Assembly (NCBI GenBank): GCA_015501585.1
Contig: JADNRY010001109.1
Span: 1 to 16,930 of the forward strand
Reading direction: 5' to 3'
DNA: 16,930 nucleotides
DNA from: Rhodocollybia butyracea
Taxonomy: Eukaryota; Basidiomycota; Agaricomycetes; Agaricales; Omphalotaceae
Part shown: positions 8,902 through 16,930 of the stretch, piece by piece
How positions within the stretch are numbered: position 1 is the first letter of the stretch
Layout of the letters: every line of letters begins with the position of its first letter
Program-made: the position numbers and the translations under genes
Notes under the pieces: generated by a model
Seen by the model: only the letters and a program-made list of their open reading frames with translations
Database searches by the model: none
What the model was told of the DNA's origin: nothing

Positions 8902-11672
8902 ATGACCACCAACATGACAGAAACCAAATTTTCCGAGGATGACAGAGAGCTCGTCGCCTTGGGCTATGTGCCCTCGTTCAAGCGTGAATTCTCCAACTTG
9001 GCCACGGTATGTCCAAGGTGGGGCTGTTGGGAAATCCCGTACTCATAGGTGTAGATCAGTTTTGCATTTAGTATCATGGTGTGTCTATCGCTGTCTATCG
9101 TCGTACTTCAACCTTCAAGGTCCTGAGACTCTGAAAGGGTTTATGCTCGAGTATCGCGACAACTTTCGACACGCCACTTTTAACAGGAGGACCATCTTCT
9201 GTGAGTTTGGGCAACTAAAAATTGCAAACTTTCTGATGCCCCCTCGTACTTTCCCGTAGGTGGTCTGGTGCTGGATCCTTGGAGCATGTATGTGCCTTAC
9301 GCTTGGCGCAAGCATCGCCGAGATCGTAAGCGCTTACCCTACCTCGGGTGGATTGTGGGTTTTATCGCTACTGATGTGATGTCTTGATGATTTTTTGTTT
9401 ACTCGATTGACGAAGATACACTGCTTCTGCCCAACTTACCCCTAAAAAAATACCGTGCACGAGTGAGCACTCACATGTGTTCTCTGACCTCGATATTTTA
9501 ACCGAAGAATCTAGGTTGGATGGGTTGTAGGATGGCTAAACATGCTCGGTACATAACTCCGCTATGTGTTGTCGTGGTGCTTACTTGTTAACTAGGTCAA
9601 ATCGCCGGAGTTGCGTCAACAGAATTTGGGCTCTCGAGATGATATGGGCTGCAGTGGTAATAGGCAAAGTGAGCATTTGTTGACACGATTTTCGTGACAG
9701 ACTAATTTATCTTTAGGACGGCAACTTTGAAGTAACACAAGTTCGTAAAATCGTGTGGACTGATGTGTCCAAGCTTATCATCATGTAGGCAAAAACCGTC
9801 TGGCTGTTTGTTATCCTTCTCGTAGTGCATGGGTCCTTAGTTGGTGTTTGCTGTCTTTTCAAAACTGTCTCTGATACCTCAAGTCTAGAATTGCCTGGGA
9901 ACCCGCTGGCTCGCGCGCATGTCCTCAGGATATGTTTTTTCGTGAATTTGGGAGCGACTATTCTGTGAGCTGACCTTATCTCGTTTTATCCTTAATGTTT
10001 TCGAACCAGATTTTTTTGTTATAGTGATTGTCATTGTTCTTCTCGCCACAACACCTCGCTCTGAAATGCATGCCGCTAACTATGTCTTCGGGGCTCAAGG
10101 TTTTTAACAATCAAACCGGTGGATGGAATAATGGGCTCGCTTTTTGTGTTTGGGTTGCTCAGTGTTCAATGGACGGTCAGCTGATTGATTTCTGTATCGT
10201 GTCAATACTGACCTCGTTTGACAGATGACGGTAGGTGCACTTTCAGAAGGATTACCTACTGGACCTTAATCGCTTACTATAGGACTACGACGCTACAGCC
10301 CATATCTGGCAAGTTTCTCTTCTTCAAAACTTGTCAAATTCATATTTATCTTCTTATAGCGAGGAGGTGAAGCGCGCTGCATACGCAGGTAGGTGAGCTT
10401 TTGCCTCTTTCGCCGGGGCAATTGAGACTGATGAAGCAACGACAAGCTCCGACTGCTATCTTCGGTATGCAAAATCTCATCACAATCTGTGACCTGTGTG
10501 CTAATTTCTAATATATCGTAGTGGCCGGTATGAAATATCGTACACCAATCTGTAATTTGCATTCTAATCCTTGATACGTTAGTCATTGGTACAGGTTGCT
10601 TGGATGGCTCCTGAATATTGTGCTCGTACTATGCTCTGGCCCTCTGTGAGCCATCTCTTCTTGCTGGTTCAACCCCACCTGACACCGTAAAAATATCTAG
10701 AACAGACCTTCCTGGGGCTGCTGACTTGGCTTTCTTACAGGTCTATCCTCGTTGTTTGATTAAGCTGAAGTCGTTTTGACCTTTGACATACAGATCATGT
10801 ATCTCAGGATGGGAAAAGCAGGCGCACTCGTGCTATGGGTTGGTTCCACTTCTACACTAGGTCAATGATGTCTTTGTTGACCAGGCCAAAATAGGTCCCT
10901 GTTTGTTTTACAGCATTTTTTGTTGTCCAAACCGCTCTCCAGGCTGTCTCGCGCACATTCTACGCATTCAGCCGTGACCATGGTATACTCTTTCTGGCTC
11001 ACCTCACCTCACTCATCGCTAATAGTTTCCCAAAAGGTTTCCCCGATCGGGGTTACTTTGGATACAACTCCAAGCTCACACAAACACCCCTTCGTGCTAT
11101 CGTTTTGTGTACGGTCCTCAGCATCATTCCTGGTCTTCTTGATTTGGCTAGTCCCATTGCGGCCAACGCTATTTTCGCACTCTGTGCTATATCTCTTGAC
11201 CTGAGCTACATTATTCCCATTTTTCTGCGCCGAGTGTTTCAAAACCATCCCGAGGTTATGTTCAAACCAGGTCCATTCTACATGGGTGACGGGATCATCG
11301 GGCTGGGGGCCAACTGCATTTGTATTTCCTGGACGTTGTTCGTCTGTGTGATTTTCTCATTCCCTACAACGCTCCCAGTCACGCCACAAACAATGAACTA
11401 TGCATCGGTAAATGACCTGCGTCTTACTGTTTATGATTAGTCTTGATTTATATTTACAGGTAATCACTGTTGGAGTGATGGTGTCTGCCTTGTAAGACTG
11501 CTTATCAGGCACTGCCAAATTACTAACGTCCTCACAGCGCCTGGTATATTATCGACGGGCACCGTCATTACATGGACCTCAGTCGAATATTAGAAAACTC
11601 AAGGAGAAGAGTGAGCTGGAGAAGGAAGATGATGAGAGAACATCTGATGATCCTCAAGATACGGAGGTTTAG
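8902..11672 (+). CDS. Amino-acid/choline (ACT-type APC) permease with about 22 introns, frameshifted
   Basis: A plasma-membrane transporter of the APC superfamily, in the group of yeast Uga4 (GABA) and Hnm1 (choline); the substrate cannot be read from sequence. The start MTTNMTETKFSEDDREL at 8902 precedes the typical LGYVPSFKREFSNLAT. Splicing gives ISFAFSIM, GGPSSVVWCWILGACMCLTL, ASIAEIVSAYPTSGGL, YTASAQLTPK, RVGWVVGWLNMLGQIAGVAS, NCLGTRWLAR, NQTGGWNNGLAF, QWT, MTDYDATAHI, EEVKRAAYA, IMYLRMGKAGALVLW, VVQTALQAVSRTFYAFSRDH and a long exon at 11026-11407 (IIPGLLDLASPIAANAIF, PGPFYMGDGIIGLGANC). The end is a Lys/Glu tail and TAG at 11670-11672. Length is about 540 residues, normal for the family. 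Introns include 9007-9054, 9201-9259, 9463-9514, 9741-9788 and 11408-11459. Exons of 6 nt (10225-10230, 10522-10527) and a GC-AG intron (10309-10359) are unusual. About 11 one-base shifts break the frame (for example the A-run 9444-9450 and the T-runs 9935-9940, 10011-10017 and 10101-10105). Confidence 0.9.
10309..10359 (+). other. GC-AG intron in the permease
   Basis: The exon ends CATATCTG, the intron begins GCAAGT and ends TTATAG, and the next exon continues CGAGGAGGTGAAG, giving HI-C-EEVKRAA as expected for the family. The nearest GT does not restore the frame. GCAAGT is the usual strong context for GC donors. Confidence 0.75.
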
Positions 11673-11795
11673 GTTGATGAATCTTTCAGACAATGTATCA
11701 TTATGCTTGTGCTACGTACTCTCCAAGAAATCGACAATTGTTAGAAAAATTTGACTTGGACAGTTTATATACTGAATCAACCTAAATTTATTCAT

Positions 11796-11878
11796 GGGCG
11801 TAATGGTCTAGAGGTATGATACTTGCTTTGGGCAAAGTTCATTGCAAGGGGTCTTCGGTTCGAATCCGGATTCGCCCC
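11796..11878 (+). tRNA. tRNA-Pro (UGG) with a short intron
   Basis: The cloverleaf can be folded by eye. The acceptor is GGGCG..AA with TTCGCCC at 11871-11877 and discriminator C. The D region is GGTCTAGAGGTATGAT, the anticodon stem CTTGC/GCAAG is at 11822-11826 and 11844-11848, anticodon TGG is at 11829-11831, and the T arm TTCGG-TTCGAAT-CCGGA is at 11854-11870. About 10 bases (CAAAGTTCAT, 11833-11842) sit after position 37, where nuclear tRNA introns lie, and CAAAG can pair with the anticodon-side CTTTG as intron/anticodon helices do. One base too many lies between the acceptor and D arms (T11801, or one of the AA that follow), so the gene may be damaged or the base may be a sequencing error. 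A Pol III terminator follows at once. Confidence 0.9.
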
Positions 11879-11882
11879 GTTA

Positions 11883-11888
11883 TTTTTT
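11883..11888 (+). terminator. Pol III terminator of tRNA-Pro
   Basis: A run of six T begins five bases after the tRNA discriminator base, the normal place for RNA polymerase III termination. Confidence 0.8.
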
Positions 11889-12262
11889 ATAAAATTTATA
11901 TATATTTCCCACATCCCAGGATTTAGCCTAATACTCAGCCATAATCCTTAAATAACTCAAGGTTCTAATATTAGACTTAGCATAAGTTAATCGCGGAATT
12001 GCAGCCTTAAGGCTGAAAAACTATACAAGGTGAGGAGGGTGTAGTTAAGTCTACAACGCGGAGTATAATAAATAGGTTGAGAATTGCATATGCACAGAGA
12101 TAGACAAGCAAGAAAGGAAAACTCGAAAGTAAGTTCGTTCTGTAGTTTTCAGTGAGTGGGGTTCATGATACGGAGATACAGCATAGACGAATTAATAATA
12201 AAAGATAGAATAATAGATCAGAAGGGGAAGATAGCATAAGGAAAAGGTCCATAGTCTGTGGT
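11889..12262. other. Intergenic AT-rich spacer
   Basis: No gene seen. It contains a perfect 14-bp palindrome at 12002-12015 and presumably the 3' untranslated region of the bZIP gene on the minus strand, downstream of its stop at 12263. Confidence 0.5.
12002..12015. repeat. Perfect 14-bp palindrome
   Basis: CAGCCTTAAGGCTG reads the same on both strands. It lies between the tRNA gene and the 3' end of the bZIP gene. It could be a dimer binding site or a short cruciform; a transcribed copy would form a stem with almost no loop. Confidence 0.6.
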
Positions 12263-13729
12263 TTATTCATCAAGCCATTCGGGAACCATCATACCGTTCG
12301 CTTTCAAAACACCTTCGAGCACGTCACATCTGACCTTCCATCTATCCCTCTCCTCTTTCAGCTCTGAGTTTTCACTTTCTAACTCACGCAGATGCTCCAA
12401 TTTACGTCTCCTGCTCTTCCGAGCCGCAATGGTGTTTTGCCTTCGCTTCACTCAATGTGCTCAACCTCTGTGGCATTGGGCCAGGAGGAGCTTCCCCTGG
12501 TAGTTCATCCAGCTCCTGGGCATCACCAAAGGCCTCAGAATGCGAGCGCTTATTGGCATGAAGAGGGTTAGCCTTGCGTGAGGTAGCGGAAGGCAAGATG
12601 TACCGCCGAGGCTGTGTGGGAGCATTAAGCGGTACAAGAGAGCTTGGTGAACTGGCTCTGCGAGTACCATTTGCCATGGAAGATGGGCCACGAGACTTGC
12701 TCCGACTGCGATTGGCAGGAGTGGCATTTGTATTTACAGAGGTTGGAACACGAGGAGAAGGATATAGGGAAGTTGTAGGATGCAAGACTGGAGAGTGGAT
12801 AGGCTGGGTAACAGGAGAGCGGAAATCATCAAGAGCTGGGGAACTTGGAGAGAACATGTAGAGCTTTGAGCTGTTCAAGGGGTCTGATGCAGTATGCTGT
12901 TGTACCTGCTTCACAAGCGTCTCGGCTTGAATAACAGGCTGGGCATAAAATGACAAACTAGCATCATCAAAACAGTGGTGCGACAGCTCCATTCATCATC
13001 CAACCAGCACTATCGACAACACCGTATTCAAAGTCATCGATATGGTCCATGATAGGGGTACTCAGATCTGCCATAAAAGGAGAGTCATCCATGGGCGAAG
13101 TGTTGAAGTCATCGTATGGAGTGCCGAATGGAGAAGTAAGATAGTCTCCGAAGCTGTCAGCCTTGAAATCTGGAGAGGCTGAAAACGACAGTCAGCATTT
13201 GTAAAATGATTCAACGAGTACAAGCCACCTTGTATGATATCAGTGAATTCAGTATCGCCAGATGACGGACCAGGCGCATCAACAGCGTCAGGTGGCGGGT
13301 CCGCTGGGAGAGAGCTGGTTGAGTGCTCGGCCATGGTGGCCGACGGATCGTTCGAAAGCATCGACAAGTAGTTTTGTCTCATGGCCTCAAAAGATATGGG
13401 CGCAGCGGAAGAATGCGCAATGGTTTCGGGTCGAGCAGTGGTCTTGGGTGGTTTTGGAAGTGAATGCGGAATACCATAAAGCGCAGCTAGCTCAAATGAT
13501 CGAGTCGAGGGAGCAGCAGCGACGTTATGAGAGTTACCCATCCTCTCAACGATTTGTCCATATGTACGTGTAGCCAATGACGGATTCGAAGTAGCAGCCG
13601 AGGTATTCACAGGATAATGAACATCGTCGTTCGACTGGTAAAGATAGTTTGGATAAGCGGAGGAAGGAATTTCGACGAAAAGTTAAGGTGAAAGTGGTCC
13701 GGGTGGAAGAGAGCAGCGCGGTATGCAGT
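12263..13729 (-). CDS. bZIP transcription factor, Gcn4/CpcA-like, frameshifted
   Basis: Coding sequence is 13729-13229 and 13178-12263, with a 50-nt intron (13228-13179). The N-terminal exon gives FHPDHFHLNF, then FVEIPSSAYPNYLYQSND. The second exon opens with an acidic activation-type region (SPDFKADSFGDYLTSPFG, FNTSPMDDSPFMADLSTPIM, DHIDDFEYG). A Ser/Pro region follows (PLNAPTQPRRYILPSATSRK, RSHSEAFGDAQELDEL). The C-terminus is a bZIP: basic region KRRQNTIAARKSRRRK, matching N-x7-R, then LEHLRELESENSELKEERDR and VLEGVL as zipper heptads, ending MMVPEWLDE and a stop. Length is about 470 residues. DNA targets should be TGACTCA-type sites. Three shifts break the frame: the A4 run at 13678-13681, the A4 run at 12969-12972, and just before the basic region near 12448, where loss of one GCGAA unit would explain it. 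No ATG precedes the N-terminal segment in frame; the true start may lie in an upstream exon ending at 13863, so the start is uncertain. Confidence 0.88.
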
Positions 13730-13862
13730 CTGGAAGATGAGGGAAGTCAGGTTATTTCACACCTATTGTGCACAGCCAAAAAAAAAAAGAGCGATGCATA
13801 TCGTAGACGTTGACATGCCGCGAACAGCAACATTTCTCAAGGCAGAAAGGAAAGAGACTCAC
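13730..13862 (-). other. Probable leader intron of the bZIP gene
   Basis: Donor GTGAGTC lies at 13862 and the acceptor at 13730 follows a pyrimidine-rich CCCCTCATCTTCCAG. A branch-like CTGAC lies upstream of the acceptor, and the intron contains an 11-base T run on the coding strand. At 133 nt it is longer than the other introns here, which is common in untranslated leaders. Confidence 0.6.
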
Positions 13863-13970
13863 GATTTGTTAGTTTGGCCAGGAGAGGCCAAGATCACACT
13901 GAGAAGTAGAAAGACGACGTTGGGAGACGGAACAAAGAGATAGAATCTATAAGCGCTGAGACGTTGACCT

Positions 13971-13977
13971 TGACTCA
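13971..13977. promoter_or_regulatory. Gcn4/AP-1 site 1 (TGACTCA)
   Basis: An exact consensus site for Gcn4-type bZIP dimers, in the leader/promoter of the bZIP gene itself. Its presence next to site 2 supports autoregulation (inference). Confidence 0.65.
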
Positions 13978-13998
13978 GAGCACGTGCCATGCTGTACA

Positions 13999-14005
13999 TG
14001 AGTCA
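13999..14005. promoter_or_regulatory. Gcn4/AP-1 site 2 (TGAGTCA)
   Basis: The reverse-complement form of the same consensus, 28 bp from site 1, also upstream of the bZIP coding region. Confidence 0.65.
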
Positions 14006-14038
14006 CCAGCAGAGGGTGCCGAGTATGCCACATGACAT
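14003..14038 (-). other. Short upstream ORF before the bZIP gene
   Basis: On the minus strand, the ATG at 14038 opens an 11-codon frame (MSCGILGTLCW) that stops at 14003. Further ATGs at 14033, 13999 and 13990 also precede the bZIP coding region; the 13990 frame reads MARALSQGQRLSAYRF. If they lie in the mRNA leader they could control translation as in GCN4 and its fungal relatives; the transcription start is unknown. Confidence 0.35.
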
Positions 14039-14110
14039 GATAAGATTACATACACTCACAGGAGACTCAGCAATTTTTTTTTTACAGGCTTCGGTCAGAG
14101 AGAACAAGAT

Positions 14111-14120
14111 ATTATATAAT
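14111..14120. promoter_or_regulatory. TATA-like element of the bZIP gene
   Basis: ATTATATAAT is palindromic and lies about 105-140 bp upstream of the Gcn4 sites on the minus strand, just downstream of the end of the ERCC6L2-like gene. It is the best TATA candidate in this short intergenic space. Confidence 0.35.
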
Positions 14121-14160
14121 AATAACAATACTTTAGTACGACGCAAAGAGAGTTCGGCTT

Positions 14161-16930
14161 CTAGTCAGAGCTGAGCTGATCTTCCTCGATAGCCTTCTTC
14201 TCCTTCTTGTTCTTTTCTCCCTTGTCCTTCTTCTCCCTTTCTTTCCTAATTACGTGCTGGTCCACCTCGTAGAAGTAGTTTTCCTGCTGTTCACGTGTCA
14301 TCTTCATGCTAACACAAAATGTCAGAGCCGAAACTTGTTGAAGCGTAGATACATACAACTCGGGAATGAATTTCTCTCTGATTTCTGCAGCATTGTTGAA
14401 AAACCCGTGCTCTATAAGTACGCTCCAGCGAGCATCGTACCTGCGGGGTGTTGGATACGAAATGCGAGGCAGCAAAAAAAAATATGACTGACTGTTCTTG
14501 AGAGTTGAGCTTTCGCTGATGATGCTTGCGTATGGGGGGCCATTGGACGTTTGATTTATTATGAGTGGTAGGAGGGCTCCTTTGTTTGCTACGGGTGACC
14601 TTGGAGCTGCCACCGGCGCGTTGAGTAGCGATACTGCGTCCACTAGAACGACGACGATCAGGGTTGCTGGAAAGCGGAGACCCGGAGACACCTTGCTTCT
14701 TCGATTCTCGGATTCTCTTCTAACCGAAAACGTGAGAAGAAACATCGAGAACTAGGCCATCGCAATTACAAGTATTTCTTTGGCCTTTTCAACCTCGATT
14801 GCGTTTTGTTTGACAACATCGTCGTTGTGATGAGTATAGGCGACTCTAGAAGAATCGAGGATCTTGTCGACTGTGCTTTCTTTCGGGTATTTTCCTACGT
14901 CTGCTTTTCCTACGTCCGGTAGTCAAGATATATCCTGAGTAAAGAAAAACTGCAAGTAAACCATCGGATGAGTCAAATAGCATTTTGTCCAATCCGGCAT
15001 ATTCTATGTAAAATTTAGTTTCAAACGTTTCGAACGGGACGGTCAGCACGTACATCGGGGTCTTTTGAATCCTGTGCCCCATCCCGTAGCCGCCGAAATT
15101 GGCAAACGCCCAATCTATCTGCGCTTGATTGGCTTCTTCAATCTGAGAAAGCATAAGATAGTTAACAAGGGATAGAAGGACAAGGAGCTTACAGCCTTCT
15201 TCGTCGCAAGCTTTTTTTCATCTAGTTTGAATATATTTTTAATACCAAAAAGCTCCCTTGCTTGCTGCGACTATTTTTGACGCCTTCGAAGTACCTGGAG
15301 AAGATACGTCTTAACAAAGGAGAGCAACGAAATATGAACGTGGGACCACACCTTGTTTGAATACTCGCATCGTACCCTATGAGCATCTGTTGCTGCTTGT
15401 ACACTTGACATGCATATATAAGTTCTTCGAGGGATCCTGCACCAAGTAACCTGTAAACAGTGACGTTCTTTGTTTTGGCCGATACGGTACGCCCTGTTGA
15501 TATTGAAGGTTAATAGCGATAGGTGTAAGTCTGAACCTTCTACCTGTCCATTGCTTGCAGGATCATGGGCCGGGTCTACAGAAAGCTCGTTAAACTCGTA
15601 TCAAGGAAATTTATAAAGACAGCATACTCCAGTGGGGATCTATGAGGATAAAGTCAGATCAGAGCCAGGAAGAACAATGGACAACTTGCCAAAAATCACC
15701 ACTTTATTCGCGCCTGTTGAAACAAATATTGTCAACAAACAAACCGCGATGAGGAAAAGAAGCGGACCTGTCAGGTTCAATCCCGTCCCTCCAGCCAGCG
15801 TCGAGATGAGAAAAATAAAGATATCCTTATTCTTGTGGAATTGGTCGATCAGCCCCCATTCCTCCAATATCGAGTTAGTGAATTGAACAAGACCAGTGAA
15901 AGAATCAACTCACTTTCCTTCTGCGGCGTCTCCCCCGAAAAACTAAGGAATCCGTACTCTGTGGAGGAATCAACATAGTATGCGTTGAATAATTCTTGCA
16001 TGACATACGAGTTGATCTTAGGTAGTTCTCCAAGATCTTCAGGAGCTGGACCGACTTCGTGAAGATTAGAACTTTATTGTTACGACGGTCTTGCCAAAAG
16101 TCTTCGAGGAGTGATTCTAGCACCTGTACCGAGAATTTAAATTGGGACACTGTGGTCCTAACGGATTGATATTTACTGTCCACTTTCCACAGTATTCCGG
16201 CTTCATTTCAACTTGAATCTGGTTCGGTACATCGTCATTGGGAAATATCCATTTGGATAACGCGCGGGCACGATCGACCTACATGTCAAGATAAGTCAAG
16301 ATATGGAACCACCAAAAAGCAGACTCTCCTGGTCTTGGCTCTTTTGAACGCCGTCTGAGAAAAAAGTCAATAATGAGCTATGAGCATCAAAGAAAGCCTA
16401 CTAGGTAGAATCAGTCCTAGGTGGTTAGAGAGTGAGAGTAACACGGCCATGTAGCGTAAACAGTCGCCAGCTTGGTATGGCCAACAACATTCTTTTGTGC
16501 TGCGATTATCTGGTTGACAGAAGTCGTGCTAAATTGCAAAGAACTCACGTTTTTCCGGATCCACACTCGCAAGGATCGTCCTTTTGAATAAGGTGCTGAA
16601 CTGCGGGTAACTCTAAGATGCGTTTGTACGCCATGAGTTGAATCGGGGCCATCGGACAAAAAACGACATTATCAGTCTTCTTGGGTAACTACAATCATAG
16701 ATAAGCACTGTGGAATGTCACAGGAAGCACCAAAGACGCATACTTGGTCCTTTATAAGAACCTTCGTCCTGCGAAGATATTTGAATAAAATTAGTACTCT
16801 CGCTGCTGTTCTCGCACCTCCTCAGAAAAAAACTCGGGGAGCAACTTGTGTGCGAGGATGTCAGAAGTAATCTAAAGGCAAACGTCAATACCAGAATGAA
16901 AAGTGGTAAGCGGAATTAAGGCGTTCACCA
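14161..16930 (-). CDS. ERCC6L2: ERCC6L2-type SNF2/Rad54-like DNA-repair ATPase, C-terminal half (partial, frameshifted)
   Basis: A nuclear SNF2-family translocase of the ERCC6L2 (ERCC-6-like 2) group, linked to double-strand-break repair. The window starts late in the ATPase core with [15 protein letters not shown] (16871), then [28 protein letters not shown], and a Cys segment typical of ERCC6L2 ([20 protein letters not shown]). The helicase-C domain follows: [16 protein letters not shown], motif [30 protein letters not shown], motif VI DRAYRIGQ, then [17 protein letters not shown] and a KQGELFGI box. The C-terminus has [10 protein letters not shown], a Ser/Arg-rich linker, [20 protein letters not shown] (probably the HEBO-like end domain) and a Lys/Glu tail ending at 14161. 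At least 17 short introns are present, one GC-AG (15689-15640). Seven one-base homopolymer shifts break the frame (16826-16832, 16550-16554, 16314-16318, 15853-15857, 15560-15561, 15473-15476, 15255-15257). Splicing between about 15054 and 14925 is unresolved. The N-terminal half lies beyond the right edge. Confidence 0.9.
14887..14916 (-). repeat. 15-nt in-frame tandem repeat in the ERCC6L2-like gene
   Basis: Two 15-nt units lie side by side (12 of 15 identical). They encode DVGKA and DVGKY just before [15 protein letters not shown]. The unit length keeps the frame. Confidence 0.6.
15640..15689 (-). other. GC-AG intron in the ERCC6L2-like gene
   Basis: The exon ends GTGGTGATTTTTG, the intron begins GCAAGT and ends CATAG, and joining gives VVIF-DPHW, the expected helicase sequence. 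The donor hexamer is the same as in the permease GC-AG intron. Confidence 0.75.

Noticed and set aside
12449..12530. An intron in the bZIP gene to explain the frame change before the basic region
   Set aside because: The only GT-AG pair that restores the frame would remove GDAQELDEL, which looks like part of the conserved AFGD..DEL segment; a small deletion is simpler.
14561..14755. A plus-strand frame opposite the ERCC6L2-like C-terminus
   Set aside because: It is antisense to a Ser/Arg-rich exon whose minus-strand splicing and reading frame are well supported.

Overview
This window looks like nuclear DNA of a basidiomycete fungus, most likely an agaricomycete. The protein genes are cut by many introns of about 35-70 nt with GTRNGY-like donors and YAG acceptors. 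The one tRNA gene has an intron. The recognisable proteins (an ACT-family permease, a Gcn4/CpcA-type bZIP factor, an ERCC6L2-type SNF2 ATPase and a disordered protein with an SESDESDGF motif) fit that group.

Layout. 1-1147 (minus): 5' portion of a large Ser/Pro-rich disordered protein whose reading frame is broken several times; it runs off the left edge. 1148-5013: gene-poor, with small repeats and a 12-bp inverted repeat. 5014-5775 (minus): an intact single-exon gene for a conserved disordered protein of unknown function. 5776-8901: gene-poor, with two unrecognised coding-like relics. 8902-11672 (plus): a 12-TM amino-acid/choline permease with about 22 introns. 11796-11878 (plus): tRNA-Pro(UGG). 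12263-13729 (minus): a bZIP transcription factor, with a leader up to about 14040 that carries Gcn4-type sites and upstream ATGs. 14161-16930 (minus): the C-terminal half of an ERCC6L2-type DNA-repair ATPase, running off the right edge.

The most striking property is that four of the five protein genes, and possibly the tRNA, carry single-base insertions or deletions. Most lie in short homopolymers. The flanking protein sequence, the splice sites and the downstream frames are otherwise preserved, and I saw no clear in-frame nonsense substitution. I count about 11 in the permease, 7 in the ERCC6L2-like gene, 3 in the bZIP gene and at least 5 in the left-edge gene. An uncorrected long-read assembly explains this better than four neighbouring pseudogenes, but sequence alone cannot settle it. 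I therefore annotate these as genes with frameshifts.

The genes do not form an obvious pathway. The clearest regulatory story is local. The bZIP factor has a Gcn4-like basic region, and its own upstream region contains two exact Gcn4/AP-1 sites (TGACTCA and TGAGTCA) 28 bp apart, plus short upstream ORFs. This suggests autoregulation and translational control of the general-amino-acid-control type. I found no convincing previously undescribed system; the candidates for a second look are listed with modest scores.
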